DNA of 64,000 nucleotides from Parazoarcus communis (GCF_003111645.1 NZ_CP022187.1:4464001-4528000), one strand, 5' to 3'; counted from the first letter of the stretch, positions 34,724 to 45,935 are shown. Notes: generated from the letters alone by a model not told the origin. Numbers and translations are program-made.

Positions 34724-35716
34724 TCAGTAGTCGCTGCGGTCTGCACCGCGCTCGGGGTCGAAGTCGAGTTCGGCATCAAACGCCGGTTCGGTGATCGTCA
34801 CCGGCCTGGCAAACTGCCGGCTGGCGCGCACGTCGGCCTCGCTCAGCGTGCACAGTGCGCTGGCATCGACGCTTGCGCCGGACTCGAACAATCGCAGGGC
34901 CTGGCGCAGGCGCATGCGGTCGAGGGCGTTGCGAATGCTGCGCGCGTTGGCGAAGTGGGGGCGGGTGCGGCGCAGGGCGATGTACTCGTCGAAGGCGAGG
35001 CGCGCGGCAGGGTCGAAGCGATAGTTCCACTGCGCGAGCATGCGTTCGGCGATCTCGCCGAGTTCGCTGCTGGCGTAATCGGGGAAGTCCACATGGTGGG
35101 CGATGCGCGACTTCATGCCCGGGTTCGACTCGAAGAAGCGCTCCATGCGGTCGGCGTAGCCGGCGAGGATCACCACCAGATCGTCGCGCTGATTCTCCAT
35201 CACCTGCAGCAGGATCTCGATCGCTTCCTGACCGTAGTCCTTTTCGTTCTCGGGACGGTACAGATAATAGGCTTCGTCGATGAACAGCACCCCGCCCATG
35301 GCGCGCTTGAGGACCTCCTTGGTCTTGGGTGCGGTGTGGCCAATGTACTGGCCGACGAGGTCGTCGCGGGTGACCGCCACGACGTGACCGCGCCGACAGT
35401 AGCCGAGACGCTGGAGGATCTCGGCCATGCGCATGGCGACCGTGGTCTTGCCGGTCCCCGGGTTGCCGGTAAAGCTCATGTGCAGCGAAGGTGCGGCGGT
35501 CGTGAGCCCGAGTCGCTGGCGCACGCGGTCGATCAGAAGCAGGGCGGCGATCTCGCGCACCCGGCGCTTGACCGGTGCGAGCCCGATCAGATCGTGGTCG
35601 AGGCCTTCGAGCACGTCGCCAATGCCGGCGTCGGCGTATTCGGCGGCGAGGTCGATGCTTGCATCTGATGTGGGCGGTGTTTCGCCCGTCAGGCCTTGCA
35701 GGTCACTGGCGCTCAT
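34724..35716 (-). CDS. cbbX: CbbX, red-type RuBisCO activase (AAA+ ATPase)
   Basis: A 330-residue AAA+ protein with Walker A GNPGTGKT at 84-91, Walker B in [10 protein letters not shown] (about 143-152) and an arginine-finger region near [16 protein letters not shown]. CbbX pulls on the C-terminus of red-type RuBisCO large subunit to release inhibitory sugar phosphates. The start at 35716 is preferred because the codons just before it (GGAGGAG, read as part of an alternative start at 35731) form its ribosome-binding site. Its place directly after cbbS fits red-type operons. Confidence 0.95.
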   Translation of the reverse strand: MSASDLQGLTGETPPTSDASIDLAAEYADAGIGDVLEGLDHDLIGLAPVKRRVREIAALLLIDRVRQRLGLTTAAPSLHMSFTGNPGTGKTTVAMRMAEILQRLGYCRRGHVVAVTRDDLVGQYIGHTAPKTKEVLKRAMGGVLFIDEAYYLYRPENEKDYGQEAIEILLQVMENQRDDLVVILAGYADRMERFFESNPGMKSRIAHHVDFPDYASSELGEIAERMLAQWNYRFDPAARLAFDEYIALRRTRPHFANARSIRNALDRMRLRQALRLFESGASVDASALCTLSEADVRASRQFARPVTITEPAFDAELDFDPERGADRSDY

Positions 35717-35785
35717 GTCGGTCTCCTCCATGCAGCATTCGGTGTGCGGGCGGAATGCGTTGTTCCGCCCTGCGTTCGGCCGGCT

Positions 35786-36211
35786 TCAGCCGGCGTATCG
35801 GGCGCCCTCTGTGCCTGCGCCCACGGCATAGCTCTCGAGCGTGTAGCGCAGGTTTCGTCCTCCGGTCTCCTGGCGTACCAGACGGAAGCCGGGTTCGCTG
35901 GGAGGGCGCTGGACGATGAAGGACATGCGCACTGTCTCCCAGCCCTTGGTCGAATCGAATGCGTTTACCCGGATGTAGTGGCCGGGATTGGCCTCGCGGC
36001 AGGCCTGCAGCTCCTGCATGACGCCGGCCGGGTCGGCCAGGTCGAACATTGGCAGACCCCACATCGACCAGTAGGTGTTGCGTGGATGCGGATCGTCCGT
36101 ATATTCGAGCGCGACCGCCCAACCCTGATTCAGGCAGTAGTGGATCTGTGCCCCGATCTGGCTGTCGCTCAGATCGGGCAGGAATGAAAAGCAGCCCTGA
36201 GTGATACGCAT
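35786..36211 (-). CDS. cbbS: RuBisCO small subunit, red type (form IC)
   Basis: A 141-residue small subunit with [57 protein letters not shown] (reported here in pieces) and the C-terminal extension of about 30 residues ([13 protein letters not shown]) that marks red-type forms. It caps the L8 core. It follows cbbL by 44 bases. Confidence 0.96.
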   Translation of the reverse strand: MRITQGCFSFLPDLSDSQIGAQIHYCLNQGWAVALEYTDDPHPRNTYWSMWGLPMFDLADPAGVMQELQACREANPGHYIRVNAFDSTKGWETVRMSFIVQRPPSEPGFRLVRQETGGRNLRYTLESYAVGAGTEGARYAG

Positions 36212-36255
36212 GGTGGTGTCTCCTCGCTGTGTTCTGATGAATTCGTGCGGCGCGA

Positions 36256-37752
<1,497 letters not shown>

Positions 37753-37763
37753 TTACGGTTTTG

Positions 37764-37806
37764 TTGAGATAAGCTCCAATGATGAATGTTGGGGTTTTGA
37801 GATAAG
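37764..37806 (-). promoter_or_regulatory. candidate CbbR binding region
   Basis: The 10-base sequence TTGAGATAAG occurs twice, at 37764-37773 and 37797-37806, 33 bases apart (about three helical turns). Both lie in the 92-base gap between cbbL and cbbR and on the same face of the helix. CbbR binds T-N11-A type sites in this position in other autotrophs; the assignment here is inference. Confidence 0.55.
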
Positions 37807-37814
37807 GTTTTCTG

Positions 37815-38735
37815 ATGAGACTCGCGCATCGCCTGACGATGAAGCAGCTACGCGCAATCGTCGCCGTGGCCGATACCTCCAGTTTCACGCAGGCGGCCCG
37901 CCTGCTGCACCTCACCCAGCCGGCCGTGTCGATGCAGATCAAGGAGCTCGAGACCGTGGTCGGTCAGGTGCTGGTGGACGGGCGGCGGGAGATCCGCCTC
38001 ACCCCCGCCGGGGAGGTGCTGGTGCGCAGGGCGCGTGAAGCGCTGGCTGCACTGGAGATGGCGGAGGTGGAGCTCAAGTCGATGCGTGGCGTGGCCTCGG
38101 GAACGCTCGAGGTCGTGGCCATCACCACCGCAGAGTACTTCGTGCCCCACCTTCTGGCGGAGTTCGGACGCCGCTTCCCGGACATCAAGTTTCGCCTGAC
38201 GGTGGAGAACCGCGACCGCGTGCATGCACTGCTTCACGAGCAGCGCGCCGACCTCGCGATCATGGGCCAGCCGCCGGGGGGCATGGCCTTGCGCCGGATT
38301 CCGTTTTCGCCACATCGACTGTCCTTCGTTGCCCGCCCCGACCACCCGCTGGCGGCGCGACGCAACATCCCGCCCGCCGCGCTCGCCGGTGAGCGCCTGT
38401 TGCTGCGCGAACGCGGGTCGGGCACGCGCAGCAACCTCGAGCGCTTTTTGCGCGCGCACGGCGTTAAGCCACTTGCCGCAGATGAACTCGGCAGCAACGA
38501 GACCCTGAAGCAGGCAGTGATGGCGGGCATGGGCATCGCCTTCCTGTCCCACCACACGTTTGCAATGGAGGTCGAGAGCGGTCGTCTTATCAGACTTGAT
38601 GTTGCCGACACGCCCGTTATCCGGGAGTGGAATGTGCTCGTGCATGCAGAGCGCCCACTGACGCCGGCGCTGGAGGCCTTGCTGGAATTTCTGCAGACTG
38701 ATGGTGCGGCGATGATGCGTGCAATCACTTGCTAA
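37815..38735 (+). CDS. cbbR: CbbR, LysR-family activator of the cbb operon
   Basis: A 306-residue LysR regulator: helix-turn-helix at about 5-65 (SSFTQAARLLHLTQPAVSMQI) and an effector domain (about 92-300) with IPFSPHRLSFVARPDHPLA and LGSNETLKQAVMAGMGIAFLS typical of CbbR. Metabolites such as RuBP and phosphoenolpyruvate are known effectors in relatives. The divergent position next to cbbL is the classic one. It ends just before an AT-rich gap. Confidence 0.95.
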   Translation: MRLAHRLTMKQLRAIVAVADTSSFTQAARLLHLTQPAVSMQIKELETVVGQVLVDGRREIRLTPAGEVLVRRAREALAALEMAEVELKSMRGVASGTLEVVAITTAEYFVPHLLAEFGRRFPDIKFRLTVENRDRVHALLHEQRADLAIMGQPPGGMALRRIPFSPHRLSFVARPDHPLAARRNIPPAALAGERLLLRERGSGTRSNLERFLRAHGVKPLAADELGSNETLKQAVMAGMGIAFLSHHTFAMEVESGRLIRLDVADTPVIREWNVLVHAERPLTPALEALLEFLQTDGAAMMRAITC

Positions 38736-38760
38736 AATGCGCGCGTGGCTTGTTAGGTTT

Positions 38761-38784
38761 ATAACTTTATAACTTTATAACTAT
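38761..38784. repeat. short AT-rich tandem repeat (ATAACTTT)
   Basis: Three back-to-back units, ATAACTTT, ATAACTTT and ATAACTAT, stand in the 164-base gap between cbbR and the haem-type GGDEF gene. The gap is much richer in A+T than its surroundings (TTTTTTTATTAAACC follows). Confidence 0.8.
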
Positions 38785-38833
38785 GTCTTTTTTTATTAAA
38801 CCACATTTGTACAAGGGTAAATACGGAGTTCGC

Positions 38834-38855
38834 CAGAAAGCCTTTCTGTCATAAT
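38834..38855 (+). promoter_or_regulatory. palindrome and possible -10 box upstream of the GGDEF gene
   Basis: CAGAAAG, C, CTTTCTG is a perfect 15-base palindrome (38834-38848). It is followed at 38850 by CATAAT, a good -10 box, and the start codon is 45 bases beyond. No convincing -35 box is seen, which would fit an activator binding the palindrome. Confidence 0.4.
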
Positions 38856-38899
38856 CCGGCAGTCCCTGTCACGGGTGTGCGCGTTGGCGTAACGATCAA

Positions 38900-40765
38900 A
38901 TGAATCTGAACCGTAAGATCACCTTGCTGCTCGCTGCCGTAGCGCTGGGTATTCTGGTGACGCTGGCAATCATCAGCCTCTACGCCTTTCGTAGTTTCTC
39001 GATTTCCTCATCCACAGCGCATGTTCGCACGGCTGCCGAAATGGTCAGAGTGCATCTGACCGAGGCCATGATTCATGGTGTGATCGACAAACGCGAGCAG
39101 TTTCTCGACCGTCTTCGGGAAGTGCAGGGTTTGCGCTCGGCAAGGGTGATCCGCTCCGAGCATGTCGATCAGCAGTATGGAGCGGGCATGGCTCAGGAAG
39201 CGCCGGCCAACGATACCGAGCGACAAGTACTGATTGATGGCCAGGCGCGCTACTTGTTGAGCGACAACGGGAGCGACACCGTGTTTCGAGGCACGATCCC
39301 CTTCGCTGCCACGGCGCATGGTTCGCCGAATTGCCTTCAATGTCACCAGGTGCCTGAAGGCACCGTACTTGGCGCAGTAACGATCGAACTGTCCCTCGCC
39401 GAGATCAAGCGTCAGGCCTTTCTGGCGATCGCCAGCATCCTGCTGACCGTCGTGGCGATTTCCCTTGCAGCATTGTGGCTGGCACGACGCATCATTCTGC
39501 CGGTGGGAAACACTGCGCAGGCAGTCGAAAAAACGGTGCAGCGGGCGCTTAGAGGCGATTTCAAGGGGCGACTCGAACAGCGTACGGACGACGAGATCGG
39601 CAAGATCGCCGCGCAGACCAATCAGTTGCTTGGTTTTCTCGATGAGGGTTTGTCCCGCATCAGTCAGCGCGTGATCCAGCTCACAGGCCGCAATCCGAAG
39701 CAGGACGAAAACCAGCTTGAGGCGACCATCGACATGGTCAATGGTCTCGCCGATGCGTCAGCATTCAAGCAGGCGATCGAGGAGGACGAGAACAAGCGCG
39801 AGATTTACGATCGCTTTGGCAAGGTGCTGGTCGAACGTTTCGGCGTGAGCGAGTTCTCCATCTACGAGACCGAGGGGGCCAAGCTGATGGTGCCCATCAT
39901 GGTGGATGGAATTCCCGGCGGCGACTGCCGGTGGTGTGATCAGCAGATTCTGGCGCGCAGTGAAATGTGCAGGGCACGTCGCACCGGACATCCCGTGGAT
40001 GGCCTCATCAGTCCGGAGATCTGTTACGCGTTTCATCCGCCGGGCGATGCGGGCGAGTCGCGGCGGCATTATTGCGTGCCGATCATTCAGTCAGGGTCTG
40101 TGGGTAGCGTGATCCAGCTTGTTGCGCCAGCGTCGCGTGCCGAGGCGCTTGCCGAGCTGGTGCCCTATGTTCATGTCTATCTGCGCGAGATGGCGCCGGT
40201 GCTCGAGGCCAAGCGTCTGAACGAGACCTTGCGCGAGTCGGCACTGCGCGATGCGATGACCGGGCTGAGCAATCGGCGCTTCCTCGAAGAGTATGTCGAT
40301 ACCTTGATTGCGAATGCGCGTCGGCGCAAGACTCCGCTTGCGGTGCTGATGCTGGATCTCGACTATTTCAAGGTTGTTAACGACACCCATGGTCACGATG
40401 CTGGCGATGCCTTGCTGAAGGCAGTGGCCGGAGTGCTGAAGCAGTCGGTGCGGGCTTCGGACATGGTGATCCGCTTCGGTGGCGAGGAGTTTCTGATCGT
40501 TCTTCAAGATGCGGACGAGGCTGCGGCCATGAAGGTCGCAGAAAACATCCGTGTGGCGGTCGCCGCACTTAAGGTGCAGATCAACGGACATGTGCTGCAG
40601 AAGACCATCTCGATCGGTGTCGGGATGCTCGCCGATGACAGCAATACATTCTGGCAGACGGTCAAGTTTGCCGATGTGGCCTTGTATCGTGCCAAGGATA
40701 GTGGCCGGAACCGTGTCGTATGCTTCAGCCCGGAGATGTGGACCGGGCAGGACGAAACCTACTGA
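38900..40765 (+). CDS. diguanylate cyclase with periplasmic c-type haem sensor
   Basis: A 621-residue membrane protein. A first helix (about 8-28) is followed by a periplasmic domain (30-172) that carries one CxxCH haem motif, CLQCH at 145-149, then a second helix (173-195) and a HAMP domain (about 195-250). A cytoplasmic region with four cysteines at 343, 346, 357 and 375 (CRWC ... C ... C) in a GAF-like setting may bind a metal. The C-terminal GGDEF domain has an active GGEEF at 527-531. It probably senses redox state or a gas such as NO or O2 through haem and answers by making c-di-GMP; the ligand is inference. Confidence 0.92.
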   Translation: MNLNRKITLLLAAVALGILVTLAIISLYAFRSFSISSSTAHVRTAAEMVRVHLTEAMIHGVIDKREQFLDRLREVQGLRSARVIRSEHVDQQYGAGMAQEAPANDTERQVLIDGQARYLLSDNGSDTVFRGTIPFAATAHGSPNCLQCHQVPEGTVLGAVTIELSLAEIKRQAFLAIASILLTVVAISLAALWLARRIILPVGNTAQAVEKTVQRALRGDFKGRLEQRTDDEIGKIAAQTNQLLGFLDEGLSRISQRVIQLTGRNPKQDENQLEATIDMVNGLADASAFKQAIEEDENKREIYDRFGKVLVERFGVSEFSIYETEGAKLMVPIMVDGIPGGDCRWCDQQILARSEMCRARRTGHPVDGLISPEICYAFHPPGDAGESRRHYCVPIIQSGSVGSVIQLVAPASRAEALAELVPYVHVYLREMAPVLEAKRLNETLRESALRDAMTGLSNRRFLEEYVDTLIANARRRKTPLAVLMLDLDYFKVVNDTHGHDAGDALLKAVAGVLKQSVRASDMVIRFGGEEFLIVLQDADEAAAMKVAENIRVAVAALKVQINGHVLQKTISIGVGMLADDSNTFWQTVKFADVALYRAKDSGRNRVVCFSPEMWTGQDETY

Positions 40766-40774
40766 GACTTGAGA

Positions 40775-41194
40775 TCAGTCTTCACGAGTGAATTTGCGCT
40801 CGAAGCGGGCTCTGCCCTCACGCTCGAATGCGGCCTCGTCCCAGTCACCCGGCAACAGCAGGTGCGCAAGCTCTGGACGGAACACATAGGTGTCGGCGGA
40901 CAGTTGCTGCCCGTCCGGGCATTCGACCGTGACCGGGGTGCGCCGATACTGCTCCCCTTCGAAGGCATCCAATCGTGCAATGGCGTCGGCGGGCACGGCC
41001 AGGTAGAGCACGCCATGAACCTCATCTGCGTCTGATGGCACGATGCCCGGGTAGTCCTCATCCTTGACCGGATGGCGGCTGAAGCCGGTCAGACGGGCGG
41101 GTTTTGCGCTGAGTTGCATTCCGCACACGCCGAACATGATGTGCTCGGTCATCAGCGAGCCGTAGGTAAAGCAGTGTCGATTGTGTCCGGTCAT
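40775..41194 (-). CDS. gamma-glutamylcyclotransferase-like (AIG2/GGCT) protein
   Basis: A 139-residue GGCT-fold protein. It begins with the YGSLM substrate loop (HCFTYGSLMTEHIMFG) and has VHGVLYLAVPADAIARLDAFEGEQYRR with the conserved Glu in the ARLDAFEG helix and the following YRRTPVTV strand. These enzymes make 5-oxoproline from gamma-glutamyl amines, but the substrate here is not known. Convergent with the GGDEF gene, nine bases apart. Confidence 0.85.
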   Translation of the reverse strand: MTGHNRHCFTYGSLMTEHIMFGVCGMQLSAKPARLTGFSRHPVKDEDYPGIVPSDADEVHGVLYLAVPADAIARLDAFEGEQYRRTPVTVECPDGQQLSADTYVFRPELAHLLLPGDWDEAAFEREGRARFERKFTRED

Positions 41195-41232
41195 CGGGGC
41201 AGGTCCGTTCTGTAGTGTCCGAGGCGAAAAAA

Positions 41233-41251
41233 AGCGCGCCAGTGGCGCGCT
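41233..41251 (-). terminator. intrinsic terminator after aldolase copy 2
   Basis: An 8-bp GC-rich stem (41233-41240 with 41244-41251), loop AGT, and on the minus strand a run of T (complement of GAAAAAAA). It lies 29 bases beyond the aldolase stop. Confidence 0.85.
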
Positions 41252-41279
41252 CTTGTGCAGCTTCGTCGCCGGAAGGCGA

Positions 41280-42344
41280 TCAGCGTACGACTTGCGTCAG
41301 TTCGCCCGCCTTGTAGCGCGCAGCGATCTTCTCCAGCGACAGCGGCTTGATCTTCGAGGCCATGCCAGCGCAGCCAAAGGCTTCGAAACGCGCCTTGCAC
41401 ACCAGCTTGGCGGCTTCGCGAGCGGGCTTGTTGAACTCGCGCGGGTCGAACTTGGACGGGTTCTCGAACAGGAACTTGCGCACCGCGCCCGTCATCGCCA
41501 GGCGGATGTCGGTGTCGATGTTGATCTTGCGCACGCCGTGCTTGATGCCCTGCACGATTTCCTCGACCGGCACGCCGTAGGTTTCCTTCATGTCGCCGCC
41601 GTACTGGCGAATGATCTCGAGCAGTTCCTGCGGCACGGACGACGAACCGTGCATCACCAGGTGGGTGTTGGGCAGGCGGGCGTGGATGGCCTTGATGCGC
41701 TCGATGGCGAGGATGTCGCCGGTGGGCTTGCGGGTGAACTTGTATGCGCCGTGGCTGGTGCCGATGGCGATGGCGAGCGCGTCGCAATCGGTCTGCTTGA
41801 CGAAGTCGGCGGCCTGATCGGGGTCGGTCAGCATCTGGCTGTGGTCGAGCGTGCCTTCGGCGCCGACGCCGTCTTCCTCGCCGGCCTGGCCGGTTTCGAG
41901 CGAGCCGAGGCAGCCCAGTTCGCCTTCGACGCTGACGCCGATCGCGTGCGAGAACTTCACGACCTCGCGGGTGACGGCGACGTTGTACTCGTAGGAGGAG
42001 GGGGTCTTGCCGTCTTCGAGCAGCGAGCCGTCCATCATCACGCTGGAGAAGCCGGAGCGGATCGCGCCCATGCAGATGGCGGGGCTCTGGCCGTGATCCT
42101 GGTGCATCACGACGGGGATGTTCGGGTAGGTTTCGACCGCAGCTTCGATGAGGTGGCGCAGGAAGGCTTCGCCGGCATACTTACGGGCGCCGGCGGAGGC
42201 CTGCATGATCACCGGGCTGTCGGACTCGGCAGCCGCTTCCATGATGGCCTGAACCTGTTCAAGGTTATTGACGTTGAAGGCAGGCAGACCATAGGTGTGT
42301 TCGGCGGCGTGGTCGAGCAGCTGGCGCATGGACACGAGAGGCAT
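41280..42344 (-). CDS. fba: class II fructose-bisphosphate aldolase, Calvin cycle type (copy 2)
   Basis: A 354-residue aldolase with [40 protein letters not shown] and [11 protein letters not shown]. All catalytic residues of the family are present. It is the last gene of the second carbon cluster, after pyk (146-base gap). The rest of the cluster (pgk, gap, tkt) suggests it is the housekeeping glycolytic and gluconeogenic aldolase, while cbbA serves CO2 fixation; this division is inference. Confidence 0.96.
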   Translation of the reverse strand: MPLVSMRQLLDHAAEHTYGLPAFNVNNLEQVQAIMEAAAESDSPVIMQASAGARKYAGEAFLRHLIEAAVETYPNIPVVMHQDHGQSPAICMGAIRSGFSSVMMDGSLLEDGKTPSSYEYNVAVTREVVKFSHAIGVSVEGELGCLGSLETGQAGEEDGVGAEGTLDHSQMLTDPDQAADFVKQTDCDALAIAIGTSHGAYKFTRKPTGDILAIERIKAIHARLPNTHLVMHGSSSVPQELLEIIRQYGGDMKETYGVPVEEIVQGIKHGVRKINIDTDIRLAMTGAVRKFLFENPSKFDPREFNKPAREAAKLVCKARFEAFGCAGMASKIKPLSLEKIAARYKAGELTQVVR

Positions 42345-42490
42345 CAGAAATCTCCGGGGGTCGCCGGCGCTGGGTGGCCGGTCAATGGTCAGGTTGAATA
42401 AAGCGGCATTTTATCCCGTGAGCGGCTCCAGCCGGAACCGGCTCACACGGATTGAGACAAACGACGCGGTAATTTCACCACACGCGCGGC

Positions 42491-43936
42491 CTATTCGTCG
42501 CTGTTTGGCGGGTGATGATCGCCGACGCGCACGATCTTCAGGGTGTTGGTGCCGCCGGTGGTGCCGATGGGTTCGCCGATCGTGAGCACGATCAGGTCGC
42601 CGTATTCGACGACCCCCTGGTCGAGCAGAATCTGCTCGGCTTCCCACAGCAATACGTCGCGGTCGACATGGAGCTGGCTCATCAGCAGCGGATACACCTC
42701 GCGATACAGCGTCATCTGGTTGCGCGCGCTGATCTCAGGGGTGAGGGCGTAAATCGGCACGCCACAGATCGGCCGGCTCATCCACAGCGCGGTCGAGCCG
42801 GTCTGGGTCAGCGAGGCGATGGCCTTCACCTTCAGATGGTAGGCAGTCCAGATCGCCGCCATTGCAATCGATTGGTCGATGCGGGTGAATACCCGGTCCA
42901 GCACCTCGCGGTCGAGCCCGATTTCAGCCGATTTTTCGGCTTCGAGGCATACCCGGCTCATCGCCTCGACCACTTCGACCGGGAAGTTGCCGGAGGCGGT
43001 TTCGGCCGACAGCATCACCGCATCGGTGCCATCGAGCACCGCATTGGCGACGTCCGAGACCTCGGCGCGGGTTGGCACCGGGCTGGCGATCATCGACTCC
43101 ATCATCTGTGTGGCGGTGATGGTCAGTTTGTTGCGGTCGCGTGCGGCGCGGATCATCTTTTTCTGCAGTGCGGGTACGGCGGCATCGCCCACCTCAACGG
43201 CGAGGTCGCCGCGTGCCACCATGATGCCGTCGGAGGCATCGAGGATTTCGTTCAGGTTGGCGACCGCCTCGGTGCGCTCGATCTTGGCGATCAGCATCGC
43301 CTCGCTGCCCGCCGCGCGCAGGAGCTGACGTGCCATGTACATGTCAGCTGCACTCTTGGGGAAAGACACCGCGACGAAATCGACGCCGATCTGTGCCGCG
43401 GTCTTGATGTCGTCCATGTCCTTGGCAGTGAGCGCCGGCGCCGTCAGCCCGCCGCCCTGGCGATTGATGCCCTTGTTGTTCGACAGCTCTCCGCCGACGC
43501 GCACGCGGGTGTGGATCTCGTGACCGAACACGCGCTCCACCACCAGTTTGAGTCGGCCGTCGTCGAGCAGCAGAACGTCTCCGGGTTTGACGTCCTTGGG
43601 CAGGTCCTTGTAGTCCAGCCCGACACGTTCGCCGTTGCCGGTCTCGCAGCGTGCATCGAGGATGAAGGGCGCGTCTCCCGTGAGCGTCACCCGGCCATTC
43701 TCGAACTTCCCTACCCGGATCTTGGGCCCTTGCAGGTCGGCAAGGATGCCCACCGGCCGGCCGGTGCGCGCCGATGCCTCGCGGATCGCGCTGGCGCGGG
43801 CAATGTGATCCTCGGCCTTGCCGTGGGAAAAGTTCATCCGTACCACGTCCACGCCCGCATGAACCATGCGCTCGAGCACATGAGGGTCGGTTGAGGCGGG
43901 GCCCAGTGTGGCTACGATCTTGGTATGGCGCGGCAT
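42491..43936 (-). CDS. pyk: pyruvate kinase
   Basis: A 481-residue pyruvate kinase with KIVATLGPAS at the N-terminus, RMNFSHGKAEDH, the catalytic MLIAKIERTEAVANL (Lys and Glu), GIMVARGDLAVEVG and TATQMMESM. It makes ATP and pyruvate from phosphoenolpyruvate. The start at 43936 (MPRHTKIVATLG) has GGAG upstream; an earlier in-frame start adds ten residues without similarity. It lies between pgk and aldolase, interrupted by a plus-strand gene, so it has its own promoter. Confidence 0.96.
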   Translation of the reverse strand: MPRHTKIVATLGPASTDPHVLERMVHAGVDVVRMNFSHGKAEDHIARASAIREASARTGRPVGILADLQGPKIRVGKFENGRVTLTGDAPFILDARCETGNGERVGLDYKDLPKDVKPGDVLLLDDGRLKLVVERVFGHEIHTRVRVGGELSNNKGINRQGGGLTAPALTAKDMDDIKTAAQIGVDFVAVSFPKSAADMYMARQLLRAAGSEAMLIAKIERTEAVANLNEILDASDGIMVARGDLAVEVGDAAVPALQKKMIRAARDRNKLTITATQMMESMIASPVPTRAEVSDVANAVLDGTDAVMLSAETASGNFPVEVVEAMSRVCLEAEKSAEIGLDREVLDRVFTRIDQSIAMAAIWTAYHLKVKAIASLTQTGSTALWMSRPICGVPIYALTPEISARNQMTLYREVYPLLMSQLHVDRDVLLWEAEQILLDQGVVEYGDLIVLTIGEPIGTTGGTNTLKIVRVGDHHPPNSDE

Positions 43937-44084
43937 GCAGTCTCCTTGTCTTGTGTTCCTCGCCATGGATGCTCGTCCTGGCGTGGCTAGCTCATGATTC
44001 TATCGGAGTGTGGAATGCAAAGGCGGGGGCGACGATGTGCATATCGTGTTCTATGCTGAAAAGAGAACTGCAAGGAGACGCTTT

Positions 44085-44495
44085 ATGGAAAATGCAGCAA
44101 TGCTGATGGCCTTGGTAGCGGTGGGACTGCTGGCGTTTGTGATCATCAGGAAGAAGGCGGAGGGAGACGAACCCGAGCAGGAGCTCATACGTGAGCAGCC
44201 GCACAGACGGTCCTTTCACGCTGTGGAGGTGCGGGCCTCCGGCAAGGCGTGTGCATCCTCACGTGCGCTGAAGGGCAAGCGTTACCTGTCCACCGAAGCC
44301 CCGCCCATACCCTTGCCTTCCTGTACCCAGGAAGCCTGCTCCTGTGTCTATGTCCATTTCGACGACAGGCGTGCAACCCAGCGACGCGACGTCTACCTGC
44401 ATGGTGCGTACGAGCAGGGCGAGCGCAAGCAGGAGCGGCGTGCGCAGAATGGCCGCAGGCAGTCCGATCGTCTGCTGTTCGGGGGCGGCCACTGA
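44085..44495 (+). CDS. hypothetical membrane-anchored protein with cysteine motif
   Basis: I do not recognise this 136-residue protein. It starts with one membrane helix (about 4-22: AAMLMALVAVGLLAFVII), with KK following, so the rest faces the cytoplasm. The C-terminal half has CTQEACSC (three cysteines) followed by many Arg (DDRRATQRRDVYL, ERRAQNGRRQSDRL). This could be a metal- or nucleic-acid-binding tail. GGAG lies before the ATG at 44085. It is the only plus-strand gene within the second carbon cluster. Confidence 0.75.
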   Translation: MENAAMLMALVAVGLLAFVIIRKKAEGDEPEQELIREQPHRRSFHAVEVRASGKACASSRALKGKRYLSTEAPPIPLPSCTQEACSCVYVHFDDRRATQRRDVYLHGAYEQGERKQERRAQNGRRQSDRLLFGGGH

Positions 44496-44646
44496 ATGAA
44501 GGCATTCGAGGCGCAGCGTCGAGGATATGCGTTGGTCTTGCCGTGACGCGTGGTGAGTCTGATCCGGCGTGATGAGCTGGCGGGTTGCCATGTGTGGCGC
44601 GACTGATCGCTTGACGAAGAATTGAAGCCTGAATGCCACTGCAAGA

Positions 44647-44674
44647 AAAACGGCCATCCGCAGATGGCCGTTTT
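44647..44674 (-). terminator. intrinsic terminator after pgk
   Basis: A 12-bp perfect stem (44647-44658 with 44663-44674), loop CGCA, with further T on the minus strand. It ends the prk-tkt-gap-lipoprotein-pgk run. The left side is A-rich, so it may also stop the plus-strand gene ending at 44495. Confidence 0.88.
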
Positions 44675-44690
44675 CGATAGCACGACGACT

Positions 44691-45881
44691 TCAGTCGTTG
44701 TAGCGCGCCTCAAGTGCCGCAATCGCGGGCAGCGTCTTGCCTTCGAGGAACTCGAGGAAGGCGCCGCCGCCGGTGGAGATGTAGCCGACGTCGTCTGCGA
44801 TATGGAACTTGGCAATGGCCGCGAGGGTGTCGCCGCCGCCTGCAATCGAGAACGCTTCGGAGTGGGCGATGGCCGAGGCCATCATCTTCGTGCCGCCTGC
44901 GAACTGGGCGTGTTCGAAGACACCCACCGGGCCGTTCCAGACGATGGTGCCGGCATGGGCGATGATGTCGGCGAGTTTTGCCGAGCTCTTGGGGCCGAAG
45001 TCGAGGATGCGGTCCTGCGGGCCGACTTCGTCGACCGGGATGCGGTTGGCACGCGCCAGCGCTGAGACCTCGTCCGCCACGACCACATCAACCGGCAGCG
45101 GCACTTCGGCGCCACGGGCCTTCATGATGTCCATGACCTGATGCGCTTCGCGCACCATTTCTGGCTCGGCGAGGGATTCGCCGATGCGCTTGCCTGCGGC
45201 GAGCAGGAAGGTGTTGGCAATGCCGCCGCCGACGATCAGCTGATCGACTTTCTCGGCCAGGGTCTTGAGGATGGTGAGCTTGGTCGACACCTTGGCACCG
45301 CCGACGATGGCAACCAGTGGGCGTGCAGGCGCATGCAGGGCCTTCGACAGCGCGTCGATCTCTGCGCCCATCAGCATGCCGGCGCAGGCCACGGGGGCAA
45401 AGCGGGCGATACCGTGGGTGGTGGCCTCGGCTCGGTGGGCCGTACCGAAAGCGTCGTTGACGTAGATGTCGCACAGTGCGGCCATCTTCTTCGCCAGCTC
45501 TTCGTTGTCCTTCTTTTCGCCCTTGTTGCAGCGGCAGTTTTCGAGCAGAACAACCTGCCCGGGTTCGACGACAAAGCCGCCATCAACCCAGTCGGCGATC
45601 AGCTTTACCGGCTTGTTGAGCAGTTGCCCGAGACGCACGGCAACCGGTGCCAGGGTGTCGTCGTGGCTGACCGTGCCCTCGGTGGGGCGACCGAGGTGGG
45701 AGGTGACCATCACCGCGGCGCCATTGTCCAGACAGTACTGGATGGACGGAATCGAGGCACGGATGCGGGTGTCTTCCGTGATGTTGCCGGCGTCGTCCTG
45801 GGGGACGTTGAGGTCGGCTCGGATGAAGACCTTCTTGCCGCGCACATCGAGCTCGGCGAGTTTCTTTACTTGCAGGGGCAT
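44691..45881 (-). CDS. pgk: phosphoglycerate kinase
   Basis: A 396-residue kinase with [56 protein letters not shown] and the C-terminal nucleotide motif [10 protein letters not shown]. It phosphorylates 3-phosphoglycerate in the Calvin cycle and in gluconeogenesis. The start at 45881 ([13 protein letters not shown]) has GGA upstream. It is the only pgk in the window, so it must serve both carbon clusters unless another copy exists elsewhere. Confidence 0.96.
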   Translation of the reverse strand: MPLQVKKLAELDVRGKKVFIRADLNVPQDDAGNITEDTRIRASIPSIQYCLDNGAAVMVTSHLGRPTEGTVSHDDTLAPVAVRLGQLLNKPVKLIADWVDGGFVVEPGQVVLLENCRCNKGEKKDNEELAKKMAALCDIYVNDAFGTAHRAEATTHGIARFAPVACAGMLMGAEIDALSKALHAPARPLVAIVGGAKVSTKLTILKTLAEKVDQLIVGGGIANTFLLAAGKRIGESLAEPEMVREAHQVMDIMKARGAEVPLPVDVVVADEVSALARANRIPVDEVGPQDRILDFGPKSSAKLADIIAHAGTIVWNGPVGVFEHAQFAGGTKMMASAIAHSEAFSIAGGGDTLAAIAKFHIADDVGYISTGGGAFLEFLEGKTLPAIAALEARYND

Positions 45882-45900
45882 CTTGTGACTTCCGGAGTAA

Positions 45901-45928
45901 GAAGGGCCGGGCACAGGCCCGACCCTTC
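45901..45928 (-). terminator. imperfect hairpin between lipoprotein gene and pgk
   Basis: Arms 45901-45912 and 45917-45928 pair in 11 of 12 positions around loop ACAG. There is only a weak T tract (TTCTTAC on the minus strand), so it may be a partial terminator or an mRNA processing site rather than a full stop. Confidence 0.5.
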
Positions 45929-45935
45929 TGGGTGA

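Noticed and set aside
42416-42451. Partial inverted repeat GTGAGC/GCTCAC between pyk and aldolase copy 2 as a terminator
   Set aside because: The stem is short and interrupted, and no T tract follows on either strand.
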